The notes under the pieces are model-generated. The model searched no databases. It was not told the DNA's origin and saw only the letters and a list, made by a program, of their open reading frames with translations. This document shows positions 32,821-41,584 of a DNA stretch of 64,000 nucleotides, piece after piece (the first letter of the stretch is position 1; every line of letters starts with the position of its first letter). The position numbers and the translations under genes are program-made. Origin of the DNA: Streptomyces sp. NBC_00271 (GTDB taxonomy: Bacteria > Actinomycetota > Actinomycetes > Streptomycetales > Streptomycetaceae); NCBI RefSeq assembly GCF_036178845.1, contig NZ_CP108070.1, positions 5,332,001 through 5,396,000 of the forward strand. The letters run 5' to 3'.

Positions 32821-32946
32821 TCAGTTCTTCGCAGCGCGTGCTCCGGGCCGTGCATCCGGGCGCTGTTCGTGCAGGTCAAGCAGGTCGTTCAAGCGCTCCA
32901 CCCCTTTCGGGGTGAGCCACTTTCTCAACTCTGCCTCAGAGTGCAC
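32821..32946 (-). CDS. possible 41-residue leader peptide gene
   Basis: From GTG 32946 the minus strand reads VHSEAELRKWLTPKGVERLN, DLLDLHEQRPDARPGARAAK, N, then stop. The helix-forming, Streptomyces-biased sequence looks coding, but its start overlaps the repeated operator and no clear ribosome-binding site is seen. A TTGACG box lies just upstream at 32961-32966. Confidence 0.35.
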   Translation of the reverse strand: MHSEAELRKWLTPKGVERLNDLLDLHEQRPDARPGARAAKN

Positions 32947-33035
32947 TGTGAGGCAGAGTCCGTCAAGTCCCCTCACGGAACAAGGGGCGTGGGACGCTGG
33001 TTCTAGCTCTGCGACTTGGGCACTATGAGGCAGAG
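32929..33035. promoter_or_regulatory. TGAGGCAGAG operator repeats at the divergent control region
   Basis: CTCTGCCTCA (32929-32938) and TGAGGCAGAG (32949-32958) form a perfect inverted repeat, and a third TGAGGCAGAG lies at 33026-33035, just before the GntR-type gene. The layout suggests autoregulation and control of leftward transcription, like KorSA in pSAM2. Confidence 0.65.
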
Positions 33036-33059
33036 ACCGAGACGAGACTTGGGGTGTAG

Positions 33060-33410
33060 ATGGTCGAGTGGACCGGCAAGTTCGCCTATCAGCAGGTGGC
33101 CGATGACCTGCGGCGACGCATCGCAGATGGCGAGTTCGCCGGCACCGGACAGCTCCCCTCGCTGGCGCAGCTTCAGAAGACGTACGAGGTCACAGTGACC
33201 GTCGCTCGCGCCGCCATCCGGCAGTTGACGACGGATGGCCTCGCTGTGAGCCACCAGGGCAAGGGCGCCTTCCTGACGCCGGACGCCGGCCGCGCCGCGC
33301 AGCTCGCCGATCCGGTCGGGACCGTGGCCGAACTGCGCGCGGAAGTCGAGCAACTGCGGAACGAAGTAGGGGAGCTTCGCCAACGCGTCGCGACCCTGGA
33401 AGGAAGCTGA
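33060..33410 (+). CDS. GntR-family regulator, KorSA-like
   Basis: This short GntR protein of 116 residues has the winged helix (FAYQQVADDLRRRIADGEFA, LPSLAQLQKTYEVTVTVARA, AIRQLTTDGLAVSHQGKGAF) and a C-terminal leucine-rich coiled coil (VAELRAEVEQLRNEVGELRQRVATLEG, read in parts) in place of a ligand domain. In pSAM2 the GntR protein KorSA represses the activator of replication and excision. The operator-like repeats upstream support a similar role. Confidence 0.85.
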   Translation: MVEWTGKFAYQQVADDLRRRIADGEFAGTGQLPSLAQLQKTYEVTVTVARAAIRQLTTDGLAVSHQGKGAFLTPDAGRAAQLADPVGTVAELRAEVEQLRNEVGELRQRVATLEGS

Positions 33411-33593
33411 CCTTCCAGCAAGCCGGGGTTGGGCCTGGACAGCCGCGGCGCGGGGCATCTGAACCTCCTCGTTCGGTGTGAGCACAAGTTCACCGCCGCG
33501 GCGCGAAAACTGGTATCACGTCCCGCTACCTGAGAAAGTCCAAGCGGTTTTATACATCCGCTTACACAGGCGCTATCACGAATTTCCATAGGC

Positions 33594-33627
33594 CTAGTCG
33601 AGCCGCTACACTCGCGGTTCCGACTAG
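33594..33627. promoter_or_regulatory. promoter-overlapping inverted repeat before the HTH-kinase operon
   Basis: CTAGTCG (33594-33600) and CGACTAG (33621-33627) are perfectly complementary, and AGCCGC/GCGGTT inside them nearly so. A possible -10 TACACT (33607-33612) lies in the loop, with a -35-like TTCCAT 17 bases before. The site is well placed for autorepression by the HTH domain of the first gene. Confidence 0.5.
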
Positions 33628-33644
33628 CTATCTAGGAGGGGCAG

Positions 33645-34661
33645 ATGGCTCGGAAGCACCCAGATTGGAAGCCCGATCTCCTGCGAATGCATCGCGAGGA
33701 AATAGGGCTCACCTTGGAAGATACGGGGGAGAAGCTTCGCGAAATCGCGGGGCGTCACGGCTTCAACATTGCCGCGAACTTCCAGACGATTTGGGGCCAC
33801 GAAAAGGGTTCGGTGTATCCCGGTCCGCATTACCGTCGGGCGTACTGCCGTCTCTATCGTCGCAACGAAGCTCAACTCGGCTTCCGTAAAGCCCTGCCCG
33901 GAGAGGATGCCCCTGTGGAATCCGTACCGGCGCCCGCTTCCGCTGAGCGAAAGCTCCCCGACCAGCCGGACGCAGTACGTAAAGCGCTGAGCAGCATCCG
34001 TGAAGGATCCGACGATGTGGACAGTGAAGCTCTGCGCAATCGTATAGTCGACGCATGGCGTCGCCACACCGCAGGGGTAAATGCCGAAGGCCCGACCGTG
34101 GTCCTGGTCGGGGGTTACGCCGGGTCAGGGAAGTCGGAGTTCGCAAAGTTCCTCGGAGGGCTCACCGGGTGGCCGATCCTCGACAAGGACTCGCTAACGC
34201 GTCCACTGGTGGACCAACTATTGGTTTCATTGGGCGGAGAGGCGCACGACCGAAGTTCTGAACTCTACCGCGAAAAGGTCCGGCCGCTGGAATATCGGTG
34301 CCTCATGGAAGCCGCATGGGACAACCTGAATTGCGGGATTTCTGCGATCCTCGATGCTCCGTTCATAACTGAATTCTCCCAAGCTGAATGGATGCAGCGC
34401 TTCCAGAATCGTTGCCGATCCAAGCGTGTTTCCGTCGCAACCATATGGGTTGAGTGCGACCTCGAATCGATGCGCGAGTACATCGAATTCCGGGGTGCCG
34501 CGCGCGATGCCTGGAAGATGGCAGCATGGGAGGAATACGCCTCGGGACTCAACCTGAAGATGCGGCCGGAGGGCCCGCATTTCGTTGTCGACAACCGGCT
34601 TGGCGCCGCCGTGGCCCTGGTCGACGAAGCCCGTGACGTGCTGAGTGGCGGCGGGCTATGA
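33645..34661 (+). CDS. HTH-P-loop kinase fusion protein
   Basis: The 338-residue protein joins an XRE-like DNA-binding domain of the Streptomyces type (residues 10-80, ending YRRNEAQLGF) to a P-loop kinase domain with VVLVGGYAGSGKSEFAKFL (Walker A 156-164), ILDKDSLTRPL and a lid-like IWVECDLESMREYIEFRGAA. The kinase half resembles AAA_33/zeta-toxin-type small-molecule kinases. GGAGGGG precedes the ATG. Its stop overlaps the next start (ATGA). Possible roles are a metabolite-sensing regulator or a kinase acting with the three following genes. Confidence 0.75.
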   Translation: MARKHPDWKPDLLRMHREEIGLTLEDTGEKLREIAGRHGFNIAANFQTIWGHEKGSVYPGPHYRRAYCRLYRRNEAQLGFRKALPGEDAPVESVPAPASAERKLPDQPDAVRKALSSIREGSDDVDSEALRNRIVDAWRRHTAGVNAEGPTVVLVGGYAGSGKSEFAKFLGGLTGWPILDKDSLTRPLVDQLLVSLGGEAHDRSSELYREKVRPLEYRCLMEAAWDNLNCGISAILDAPFITEFSQAEWMQRFQNRCRSKRVSVATIWVECDLESMREYIEFRGAARDAWKMAAWEEYASGLNLKMRPEGPHFVVDNRLGAAVALVDEARDVLSGGGL

Positions 34662-35245
34662 GTCCTTCCGGAGTCATCCTCTACGGCCCCCCAGGGGCCG
34701 GAAAGGACACGATTACAGCCGAGCTATCACGCCTGCGGCCGGAGTTCACGCTCTTCCAGCGGCTCAAAGCGGGCCCCGGGCGAACCACGGGCTACCGACT
34801 GGCCACAGCGCAGCACATCGAGGAACTGACGCGGGCCGGAGAGGTTCTGTATCGAAATAGCCGGTATGACGCCCAATACGCCATCGACCGAGGTGAGGTC
34901 TCCGCGCTTGTCGACGCCGGACGCATTCCCGTCCTCCACATGGGCCAGGTTGCCGGGGCTCGCGCCGTCGCCACCTTCCCCATCAACTGGGTGCGCGTTC
35001 TGTTGTGGTGCCCCGAAGAAACCACGCGTCAACGCTGCCAGGTACGCGGGGACAAGGATCTGGACGCCCGACTCAAGGTCTGGCACGAGACCCGACAGGA
35101 TCTCGTGGACCATGCGGCAGAGCCCTGGTCGCTCGTCCTCAGAACCGACCAGGTCAGCGCAGCTCAGGCAGCACAGGCAATCGACGATGCCCGATTGGCT
35201 TGCGCGCCCGCTGAACGGCGCGACGTCCGTAGGCTGGTCGGATGA
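34658..35245 (+). CDS. guanylate-kinase-like P-loop phosphotransferase
   Basis: This 195-residue protein opens VILYGPPGAGKDTITAELSR, a P-loop with the GKDT ending. SRYDAQYAIDRGEVSALVDA is close to the substrate-binding segment of guanylate kinases, and VRVLLWCPEETTRQRCQVRG forms the lid. It is not the housekeeping Gmk, being a cargo gene with divergent sequence, so its substrate may be a modified nucleotide. It overlaps both neighbours by ATGA. Confidence 0.72.
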   Translation: MSPSGVILYGPPGAGKDTITAELSRLRPEFTLFQRLKAGPGRTTGYRLATAQHIEELTRAGEVLYRNSRYDAQYAIDRGEVSALVDAGRIPVLHMGQVAGARAVATFPINWVRVLLWCPEETTRQRCQVRGDKDLDARLKVWHETRQDLVDHAAEPWSLVLRTDQVSAAQAAQAIDDARLACAPAERRDVRRLVG

Positions 35246-36093
35246 CCGTCGTCGGGGTCCTTCATCCGGGCAGCATGGGCGCGGCCGTGGCAGCGCAGGC
35301 CAGCCGCAATGGGGCCGAGGTTCTGTGGTTGCCGACCGGACGCAGCTCCGCGACCAAGGAGCGGGCTCAGAGGTATGGGCTAACGGCTGTGAGCGACCTC
35401 GGAGAGCTGACGGAGCGAGCCGACATCATCCTCAGTATCTGCCCACCGGCGCACGCGGCGGACGTCGCGGCCGAGGTCTCGGCTCACCTGTTCACAGGCG
35501 TCTATGTGGACGGCAACGCCATCTCTCCCGCCAGCATGGCGCGTGTCTGCTCCATCGTGGCACCGACCGGGGCGACCGTCGTCGACGGCTCTGTCATCGG
35601 CTCGCCCCCGTCCGCTTCTAAGTCCGCTCGCCTGTATGTGTCCGGCCCGGCTGACGCACTAACGCCCGTGGCGTCGCTCTTCGCGGACTCAGCGGTGAAG
35701 GTTTACCAACTGACGGGCGGCGTCGGCCGTGCCTCCGCGCTGAAGCTGTCGTACAGCAGCTATCAGAAGGCCAGCCGCGTACTAGCCGCGGTCTCGTACG
35801 CCCTCGCCCATGACTACGGAGTAGAGGAGGAACTGCTCGACATCGCCCAGAGCCGCACCACCAGCTACCTCGCTGAGACGGCCTACATCCCGAAGGTGGC
35901 CGCGCGGTCGTGGCGCTGGGGGCCGGAGATGCGAGAGGCGGCGTCCGCCCTCCGAGACGTCGGGCTTCCTCCTGACCTAGCGGAGGCATCGGCCGTGGTC
36001 ATGAGTCGGTGGGACGACCTCAAGGATTCGTCCTTGGACGTCCCTCAGGCTCTCGAACACCTCCACAGCACCCCGGACGACGAGCCTGGCTAG
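35242..36093 (+). CDS. NAD(P)-dependent beta-hydroxyacid dehydrogenase-like protein (DUF1932 type)
   Basis: The 283-residue protein has an N-terminal Rossmann fold with GVLHPGSMGAAVAAQASRNG in place of GxGxxG, the segment ILSICPPAHAADVAAEV, and DGSVIGSPPSASKSARLYVSG, as in 6-phosphogluconate/3-hydroxyisobutyrate dehydrogenases. The C-terminal helical domain has KLSYSSYQKASRVL, where the family's catalytic Lys is expected (DUF1932). It is the third gene of the kinase operon and is convergent with the HAD gene. Confidence 0.8.
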   Translation: MTVVGVLHPGSMGAAVAAQASRNGAEVLWLPTGRSSATKERAQRYGLTAVSDLGELTERADIILSICPPAHAADVAAEVSAHLFTGVYVDGNAISPASMARVCSIVAPTGATVVDGSVIGSPPSASKSARLYVSGPADALTPVASLFADSAVKVYQLTGGVGRASALKLSYSSYQKASRVLAAVSYALAHDYGVEEELLDIAQSRTTSYLAETAYIPKVAARSWRWGPEMREAASALRDVGLPPDLAEASAVVMSRWDDLKDSSLDVPQALEHLHSTPDDEPG

Positions 36094-36734
36094 GCTGCCG
36101 CCGCCCGCATTGCCTCGATGGTCTCTGCGACGCCTCGCACCACGATGTCGGGCTCACGGAGGCCATCGGTCCATTCACGGCCGTTGGCGACCCACGCCGT
36201 TCGCAGTCCCGCAGCGCGGCCCCCTTCCATGTCCGTCTCGGGGTTGTCCCCTACCATCCACCCTCCGGCGCTCAGCCGGGTACCGCACAGTGCAGCGGCC
36301 ACTTCGAAGTGAGCGCGCGCTGGTTTCCGGGCGCCGACCTCCTCCGAAACACAGATCCCGTCGAAGAGTGAAGTCAGCCCGGTCGCGGCGAGCTTGGCGC
36401 GCTGGATGTCTCCCGCGCCGTTCGTCGCGATACCGAGAGTCCACCCTGTACCGCGCAGCTCTTCGAGGCTGTCCCGAACCTTCGGCCAGCAGCGCACCGA
36501 CTGGGCGATGCCATCGACGTATTCGTGCCAGAGGTCGCCCGGGTTGTCGCTGAGCCCCAGTGCCTCCCGCAGGTGTACGAAGTCTGCGGGGTAGGCCCGC
36601 TCCCGGAGCCGATCACAGATGACGGACTCCGCCTCTCGGGGCAGGCGCCTCGAGCGCACAAAGGCGCGGGACCAATCCTCAAGGCTCTCACGCCGATCGA
36701 TCAGGGTGTTATCGAGGTCGAAAAGTGCCAGCAC
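36090..36734 (-). CDS. HAD-superfamily phosphatase
   Basis: This 214-residue HAD hydrolase has motif I LFDLDNTLIDRR (nucleophile Asp), motif II LGIATNG, motif III Lys in GARKPARAHF and motif IV MVGDNPETDMEGG. These enzymes remove phosphate from small metabolites. It is convergent with, and overlaps by 4 bp, the dehydrogenase gene. Together with the two kinases this hints at a phospho-metabolite pathway. Confidence 0.88.
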   Translation of the reverse strand: MLALFDLDNTLIDRRESLEDWSRAFVRSRRLPREAESVICDRLRERAYPADFVHLREALGLSDNPGDLWHEYVDGIAQSVRCWPKVRDSLEELRGTGWTLGIATNGAGDIQRAKLAATGLTSLFDGICVSEEVGARKPARAHFEVAAALCGTRLSAGGWMVGDNPETDMEGGRAAGLRTAWVANGREWTDGLREPDIVVRGVAETIEAMRAAAA

Positions 36735-37165
36735 ACAGCGAAGCTACGCGACGGGCCGTCCGTCACGCACTCCCCACCGGGGCCGCTTGTAACCGACGCG
36801 CGTCGTAACCCGGCCGGCGGATCGCCGACAGCCAGGCTGCCGGACGTTCCGGATCACAACGCCGACGCGCTTTCCCTACGTCATCAAGGCCCGCGCACGG
36901 CGCGGGCGCGCGCCGCCTCTGCGGCGCGGCCTGCCTCCTGTCTCCGCCCCGGCTGGCCGCGCCCGGCGGCGCGCTACGTGCAGCGGGCAGAAGTGGGAAA
37001 ACCCTCTGTAGCTGGGGCGGTCGGCTCCACGACTTTAGGACTGCCCGACTCGCCATGAGCTTACGAGGCCATGATCACTCGCCTCAAAGCAGCTCCCGCC
37101 CAAAGCCGCTCCGCCGCCCTCGGCGACCTTTCCACCCCAGCACAGCCAAGCTAGGATCATCTTTT
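36735..37165. other. intergenic region with GC hairpins before the nuclease-STAND gene
   Basis: No gene is seen. CGCGCCGC-CTCT-GCGGCGCG (36909-36928) is a strong hairpin in a very GC-rich stretch. From about 37,140 the base composition drops sharply at the start of the next gene. Confidence 0.5.
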
Positions 37166-40100
37166 ATGGGGAACCGGGAGAGCTCGAACAATCAGCCGGA
37201 TGTACCAAGCCCCCTTAGAGGCATCCCAAAAGATCGAAAAAACACCGCCCCCGGAACACGGGCGCGCTTCGAATACCAAGACGAATGCATTGCTCTATTC
37301 ATACTAGATCACCTCTCAGACGATCTAGAGGGAGTGCTCATTGAGCACTCTACAGATGTAATCACCCTCCCCATATCCGGACTTCCCGAACTCGTCTCCA
37401 TTAAGCATCGAGAAGCGAATCGATCAGGAGATTCCTCATGGAGCTGGTCGGCACTCAGAAAAGACAGCGTCCTTAAGGATCTCTACGATGCCTGGTGCGC
37501 GGCAGGACGGACCTGCACAGTCGCATTCTGGAGCAATGCCGGATTCTCCGGAACTGGACATGAAATTTGGCGCGTCTGCACGGGAGAAGCCAGCCCGACC
37601 AGCACCCTAATTGCCAAGCTAGCAAGCGCCCTCGGGGCAATCGCTTCCGACAGCGAGGAATTCCTTCGGCATCTCAATTTGCCAGCCACACCACTTCCCC
37701 GCCGCAACGAGATCAGCGATGTCGGGATCCGGAGAACCGCAAGTTATCTGGAAATGAACGGCCGTAACACCAAGTTCGCCGAGAATAGCTATAAGGCTCT
37801 GGTTAGATCGATTGGCGAGACAGGTACCCAACTACCGCAATCGCGAAGCGGTACTTCCAGATCCATGAGCCCGACGATTCGGGATGACATAATAAACCGA
37901 CCCGACTTCGAAGGGTACTTGTCCGCAGATACACTACGAAACATTATTCTTTTCGAATCCGACAGGCAGGCGGCATACGAATTAAATAGGGCCCCTGTTC
38001 GCTCCATTCATGAGGACTCCTTGTTCACCGGAAGGTCTCATGAGCTGGAACAAATTCGCGACCTCTTACGCCCTGGCGATGCCGAATCTGTCGCGCCTGT
38101 CGTAATTCATGGACTCGCAGGAATCGGCAAGAGTTCGCTCGCGTCTCAATTTGCAATATCCGAGCAGGACACTCTACGTCCGATCTTCGTGGACGGCAGC
38201 ACTAAAGCAGGACTGCTTGAGTCTCTTGCCGTGGTATCTGGAGTTCCCGCGAGTACCTCAATGAGTGGCGATTTTGGCGCCTCCAGTACAGAAACTCCTC
38301 CGCTAATCGAGTCATCGGCCACTCTTCTAATTATCGACGGAGTGACGGACCCAAGCATAGTTCGAGGTGTTATACCAAGAAAATCACTGACTCGAATAAT
38401 CATCACTAGCACAGCACATCATATCGACGAGGGCTTCCAATACGTTGCCCTAGGGGCGTGGACGGAAGAGGAATCGAAGTCCTTCGTCGCGAAGTCACTG
38501 CCGCCGGAACTCGCAGACAACGTCAGCGAACTCTTAGAGCATCTTGCCGGCCATCCTTTGGCCCTCAGCCAAGCGGTCAATTATTGCAATAGTTCACGCA
38601 TTTTACTCAGCGAATACATCGTCCGGCTAGAGTCCCAATCACTAGAACTTCTGAGCCTAGGTGAAGCGAGCAGGCACCCCATCAGCGTAGCCAAGGCAAT
38701 CCTCCTTGCTTTGGCAGCAGTTGACGAGGCAGGAGGTCAGGCAGGCAGCCTAATTCGCACTCTTTCATTCCTCAGCGCCGAACCGATCCCCGTATCATTC
38801 TTTGCCCAAGAACCCATCCGCCCATGGGTAACAAACGGGCATCAAAAGTTGCGGATCAAAAGATTCCCATGGCAAAAAACCAAGCTTCCCGAATGGGGAG
38901 GGTGCGCAGATGATGAATCCGGCTGGAATTCCAGAATTGCCCTCTGGGATAATTTGCAACGGGATGAAGCGGTCACATCACTCTGTAAGTATGCGCTATG
39001 CAGAATCGATGACGGACACCTGGTAGTGCACCCTCTGGTCCAGCTAATCATCAGAGCAGCTACAAAGGACAAAGTTCCCTGGATCGAATCCGCGATCGGT
39101 GTACTAACCGGGGCGCTAATGCCTGCGGAGGAGGAAACCAGGTCCGAGGGCATTCCAATGTACCGCTACACAGGCCACACTAGGTCGGCGGTCCGATTCG
39201 CATTGATAGAGGATCTTACTGGCCCGGCAGTGATTTTCACAGCCGTCTCCGTTTGCGAGGAGCTACTCACCCTCGGAGATATCGACGGGGCAGTAAACCT
39301 AGCTACTGAAATTCATCAAGTAGGCAGAAGGCTCATACCTCAAGGGTTCGTCACTGCGACCACCTTCTTCAGGATATCGCAGACACTGGGTAGCGCACTC
39401 GCATACCAGGGCGCCCGTGAAGAAGCAATCGACGTCGCGATGGAAAACATCTCCATTGTGTTGCACCACTATCCAGACGACCTAACGTCCAAGATGTACG
39501 CGTACACGGACCTAGGACGAATAGCCTGCCGCCTGCACGATAGCGGCCTTGCAGAGATGGCGCTCAACAGGATCCCGGATCCAACTTCAGAGGAGGATCC
39601 GCAGATCGCAGAGGTCCAAATATGGACCCGCCTAATGACGGCTCACATCAAATTTGGAATTCTTCTCCTTCTAAACAGAGACGAAGAGGCGTCGCAGGTC
39701 AACCTGTGGTGCCTACGGAAGATCACCGAGAGGCAGCTCAGTGAGGATCGAAATTCGATCTCAGCCGCTATATACAGTGACGCTGCCGCCCTTGCGCTCC
39801 ATCGCAACAATACGGGAGATCGTCTTCAACACCAGAAGGCAGTTGTGGAGCAACTGGCAAATAGCGTGACCCACAGCGTGGTCTACATGGAGAACGTACT
39901 CGAACTGGCCGACTCGTACCTAGACGAAGCGAACGTCGCGGAGGCAACTCCTCTCCTTGGAGAAGTGGAGCGTTTCCTCGCTACAATACCTAGCGGAAGC
40001 GATCTACTGAATTCCAAATACCTCTCCTGCCGTGGACGAATACTACTTCTTTCGTGTCAGCCTGGCGACAAATCGTTGTATCGAGCGAGGCAAGACATGA

Positions 40101-40357
40101 TGCAAGCCATCCAGATAATGGACAGGATTCCTAACGCCGCGCCGCTACCGGCGACTCTCTTACATTTGGCTCGGACGTATTCCCTGATGGGGGATGAACA
40201 ACAGGCTCTCGAAATTGCAAACAGGGCACTCCAGATAGACCTCGATCGGTATGGCCCTGACCACAGCGAGACTCGGATGGACGAACAGATTATTTCCTTT
40301 CTTCCCCTCGAAGCTATGGTGGCACGAAGGTTCATGCGCATAAACCGGAGACCTTAG
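37166..40357 (+). CDS. DUF4297-like nuclease-STAND NTPase-TPR protein (candidate antiphage defence)
   Basis: The 1,063-residue protein has three parts. An N-terminal DUF4297/Cap4-like PD-(D/E)xK nuclease domain has YQDECIALFIL, then E60, D64 and SIKHRE (78-83). A central STAND/NB-ARC ATPase has Walker A GLAGIGKSS (316-324), Walker B LLIID (387-391) and the arginine-bearing RIIITST. A long TPR-like helical C-terminus is the likely sensor. This is the layout of Avs-type antiphage proteins. Base composition is much lower in GC than its neighbours, a sign of foreign origin. ATG 37166 was chosen because upstream codons lie in GC-rich DNA. Confidence 0.85.
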   Translation: MGNRESSNNQPDVPSPLRGIPKDRKNTAPGTRARFEYQDECIALFILDHLSDDLEGVLIEHSTDVITLPISGLPELVSIKHREANRSGDSSWSWSALRKDSVLKDLYDAWCAAGRTCTVAFWSNAGFSGTGHEIWRVCTGEASPTSTLIAKLASALGAIASDSEEFLRHLNLPATPLPRRNEISDVGIRRTASYLEMNGRNTKFAENSYKALVRSIGETGTQLPQSRSGTSRSMSPTIRDDIINRPDFEGYLSADTLRNIILFESDRQAAYELNRAPVRSIHEDSLFTGRSHELEQIRDLLRPGDAESVAPVVIHGLAGIGKSSLASQFAISEQDTLRPIFVDGSTKAGLLESLAVVSGVPASTSMSGDFGASSTETPPLIESSATLLIIDGVTDPSIVRGVIPRKSLTRIIITSTAHHIDEGFQYVALGAWTEEESKSFVAKSLPPELADNVSELLEHLAGHPLALSQAVNYCNSSRILLSEYIVRLESQSLELLSLGEASRHPISVAKAILLALAAVDEAGGQAGSLIRTLSFLSAEPIPVSFFAQEPIRPWVTNGHQKLRIKRFPWQKTKLPEWGGCADDESGWNSRIALWDNLQRDEAVTSLCKYALCRIDDGHLVVHPLVQLIIRAATKDKVPWIESAIGVLTGALMPAEEETRSEGIPMYRYTGHTRSAVRFALIEDLTGPAVIFTAVSVCEELLTLGDIDGAVNLATEIHQVGRRLIPQGFVTATTFFRISQTLGSALAYQGAREEAIDVAMENISIVLHHYPDDLTSKMYAYTDLGRIACRLHDSGLAEMALNRIPDPTSEEDPQIAEVQIWTRLMTAHIKFGILLLLNRDEEASQVNLWCLRKITERQLSEDRNSISAAIYSDAAALALHRNNTGDRLQHQKAVVEQLANSVTHSVVYMENVLELADSYLDEANVAEATPLLGEVERFLATIPSGSDLLNSKYLSCRGRILLLSCQPGDKSLYRARQDMMQAIQIMDRIPNAAPLPATLLHLARTYSLMGDEQQALEIANRALQIDLDRYGPDHSETRMDEQIISFLPLEAMVARRFMRINRRP

Positions 40358-40571
40358 CCTCAAAGGGGCCCGCCGTGTAATCCGCATACGGGCGATGTTT
40401 GGCCAGGACGCCCAGAACCCAGCCGGCCTCCGACTCCGTGTCCGTGGACAGGTTGCCTGTACCAGGGCGGTTACACATCGGCTGGCCAGGAGAAACGCAG
40501 GCATCTGAAAGACTCTCCGGAGTCGTTGTTGTAACTTCGTCGCAAACTGGGCAGACATGACGACATGTCAA
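40332..40571 (-). CDS. doubtful small cysteine-containing ORF
   Basis: The frame reads HVCPVCDEVTTTTPESLSDA... with a CxxC and further cysteines, 79 residues at most from a TTG start. It lacks a ribosome-binding site and overlaps both neighbours. It may be a fragment of a zinc-ribbon protein. Confidence 0.22.
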   Translation of the reverse strand: MTCRHVCPVCDEVTTTTPESLSDACVSPGQPMCNRPGTGNLSTDTESEAGWVLGVLAKHRPYADYTAGPFEAKVSGLCA

Positions 40572-41092
40572 GTTCTTGGCCAGTTGTGGCAGCTGCCCTC
40601 GGTGGCGCGTCGATCACCGCCAGCTTCGCCTACGTCACGGCTGCAGCCACGGCGAAGCGACAGCAGCGCGGCCAGCAGAGAGACGCACGGCGTCATACCT
40701 ATGTGGAAGTACTTCATGCGGCGAACGAAGTTGCCCGAATACTGTACGGCATTACCGATTTTTCCATGAATGACACCCGCGAAACCGCGGCCATAGTTCT
40801 TCAGGCAAGGCTCACCGCGGACTCACGCCAACTACTTTTGGCCCTTAATGATTTAGAAAGGGTGTCCCTTCTTCTTCAACTTGAAGGACCGCAAGACGTC
40901 TTCCGTGCTGGCGATGCCTTGGTAAAGGAAATATCCGATTGGCATCGACATGTCGAGCAGTGGGCTAGCAACGCTCAAGGGGATCCCGCAAAGCTTCCGG
41001 GGGGTATACCTAGCTACCATGCCCCGTACGTTGCGAAACGCCGAGACCACTTCATAGCCTCGGCTCAGGCCGTTCTAAGCGCTGGGCTGTGA
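40565..41092 (+). CDS. small membrane-anchored protein next to the STAND gene, unknown function
   Basis: This 175-residue protein has one N-terminal membrane helix (SSWPVVAAALGGASITASFAYV, read in parts) followed by a soluble helical domain (QRGQQRDARRHTYVEVLHAA). It shares the lower GC content of the STAND gene 207 bp upstream, so both may have arrived together. I cannot assign a function. Confidence 0.6.
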   Translation: MSSSWPVVAAALGGASITASFAYVTAAATAKRQQRGQQRDARRHTYVEVLHAANEVARILYGITDFSMNDTRETAAIVLQARLTADSRQLLLALNDLERVSLLLQLEGPQDVFRAGDALVKEISDWHRHVEQWASNAQGDPAKLPGGIPSYHAPYVAKRRDHFIASAQAVLSAGL

Positions 41093-41584
41093 CCCGCAGG
41101 CCAAGTACGTACGAGCTCCCGCAGCCAGGAAGATACGGCTGGTGCTTGTCGAATGCGTGTCGAAGGATGTTCTGCTTGCCAGGCGAGTAATGACAAGCTT
41201 GCAGGTCAGGAGCTGCAGCAACCCAAACCAGCCCTGCGCCTTCTAAACGCCTGCCCCTGCCAGCAGTCGCAGCGGTCGTGTCCCGCGTTGTGGTGTAGGC
41301 GATCAAGCGTTGCGGGTTCCGGTACGAGGCAGCTGACGATCTCCGCAGACGCGGTAGTCCACGAGGCGCCCTGCTGAGGCGAGTTGACCACCCGGCCCCA
41401 GCGGAGCCACCGCCCCCGACCTGCGGATTCCGCTGCTGTGATCGGCTACACCACTCGGCGGGGCGCCATCGTCGCAGCCACTCGACAGTCATGACCCCGC
41501 CTAGTGCGAGATCACCCGAACACAGTGCTAGCTGCTGAACAGCGCACGATACTGAGCGCAGCTGAGGGAGAGGGGCTATCGGCG
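41093..41584. other. interval without a recognisable gene
   Basis: Several short overlapping frames occur, but none has family-like sequence or a convincing start. Confidence 0.5.

Noticed and set aside
32197..33006. 269-codon plus-strand frame before the GntR gene
   Set aside because: It spans hairpins and the operator repeats and has no protein-like pattern.
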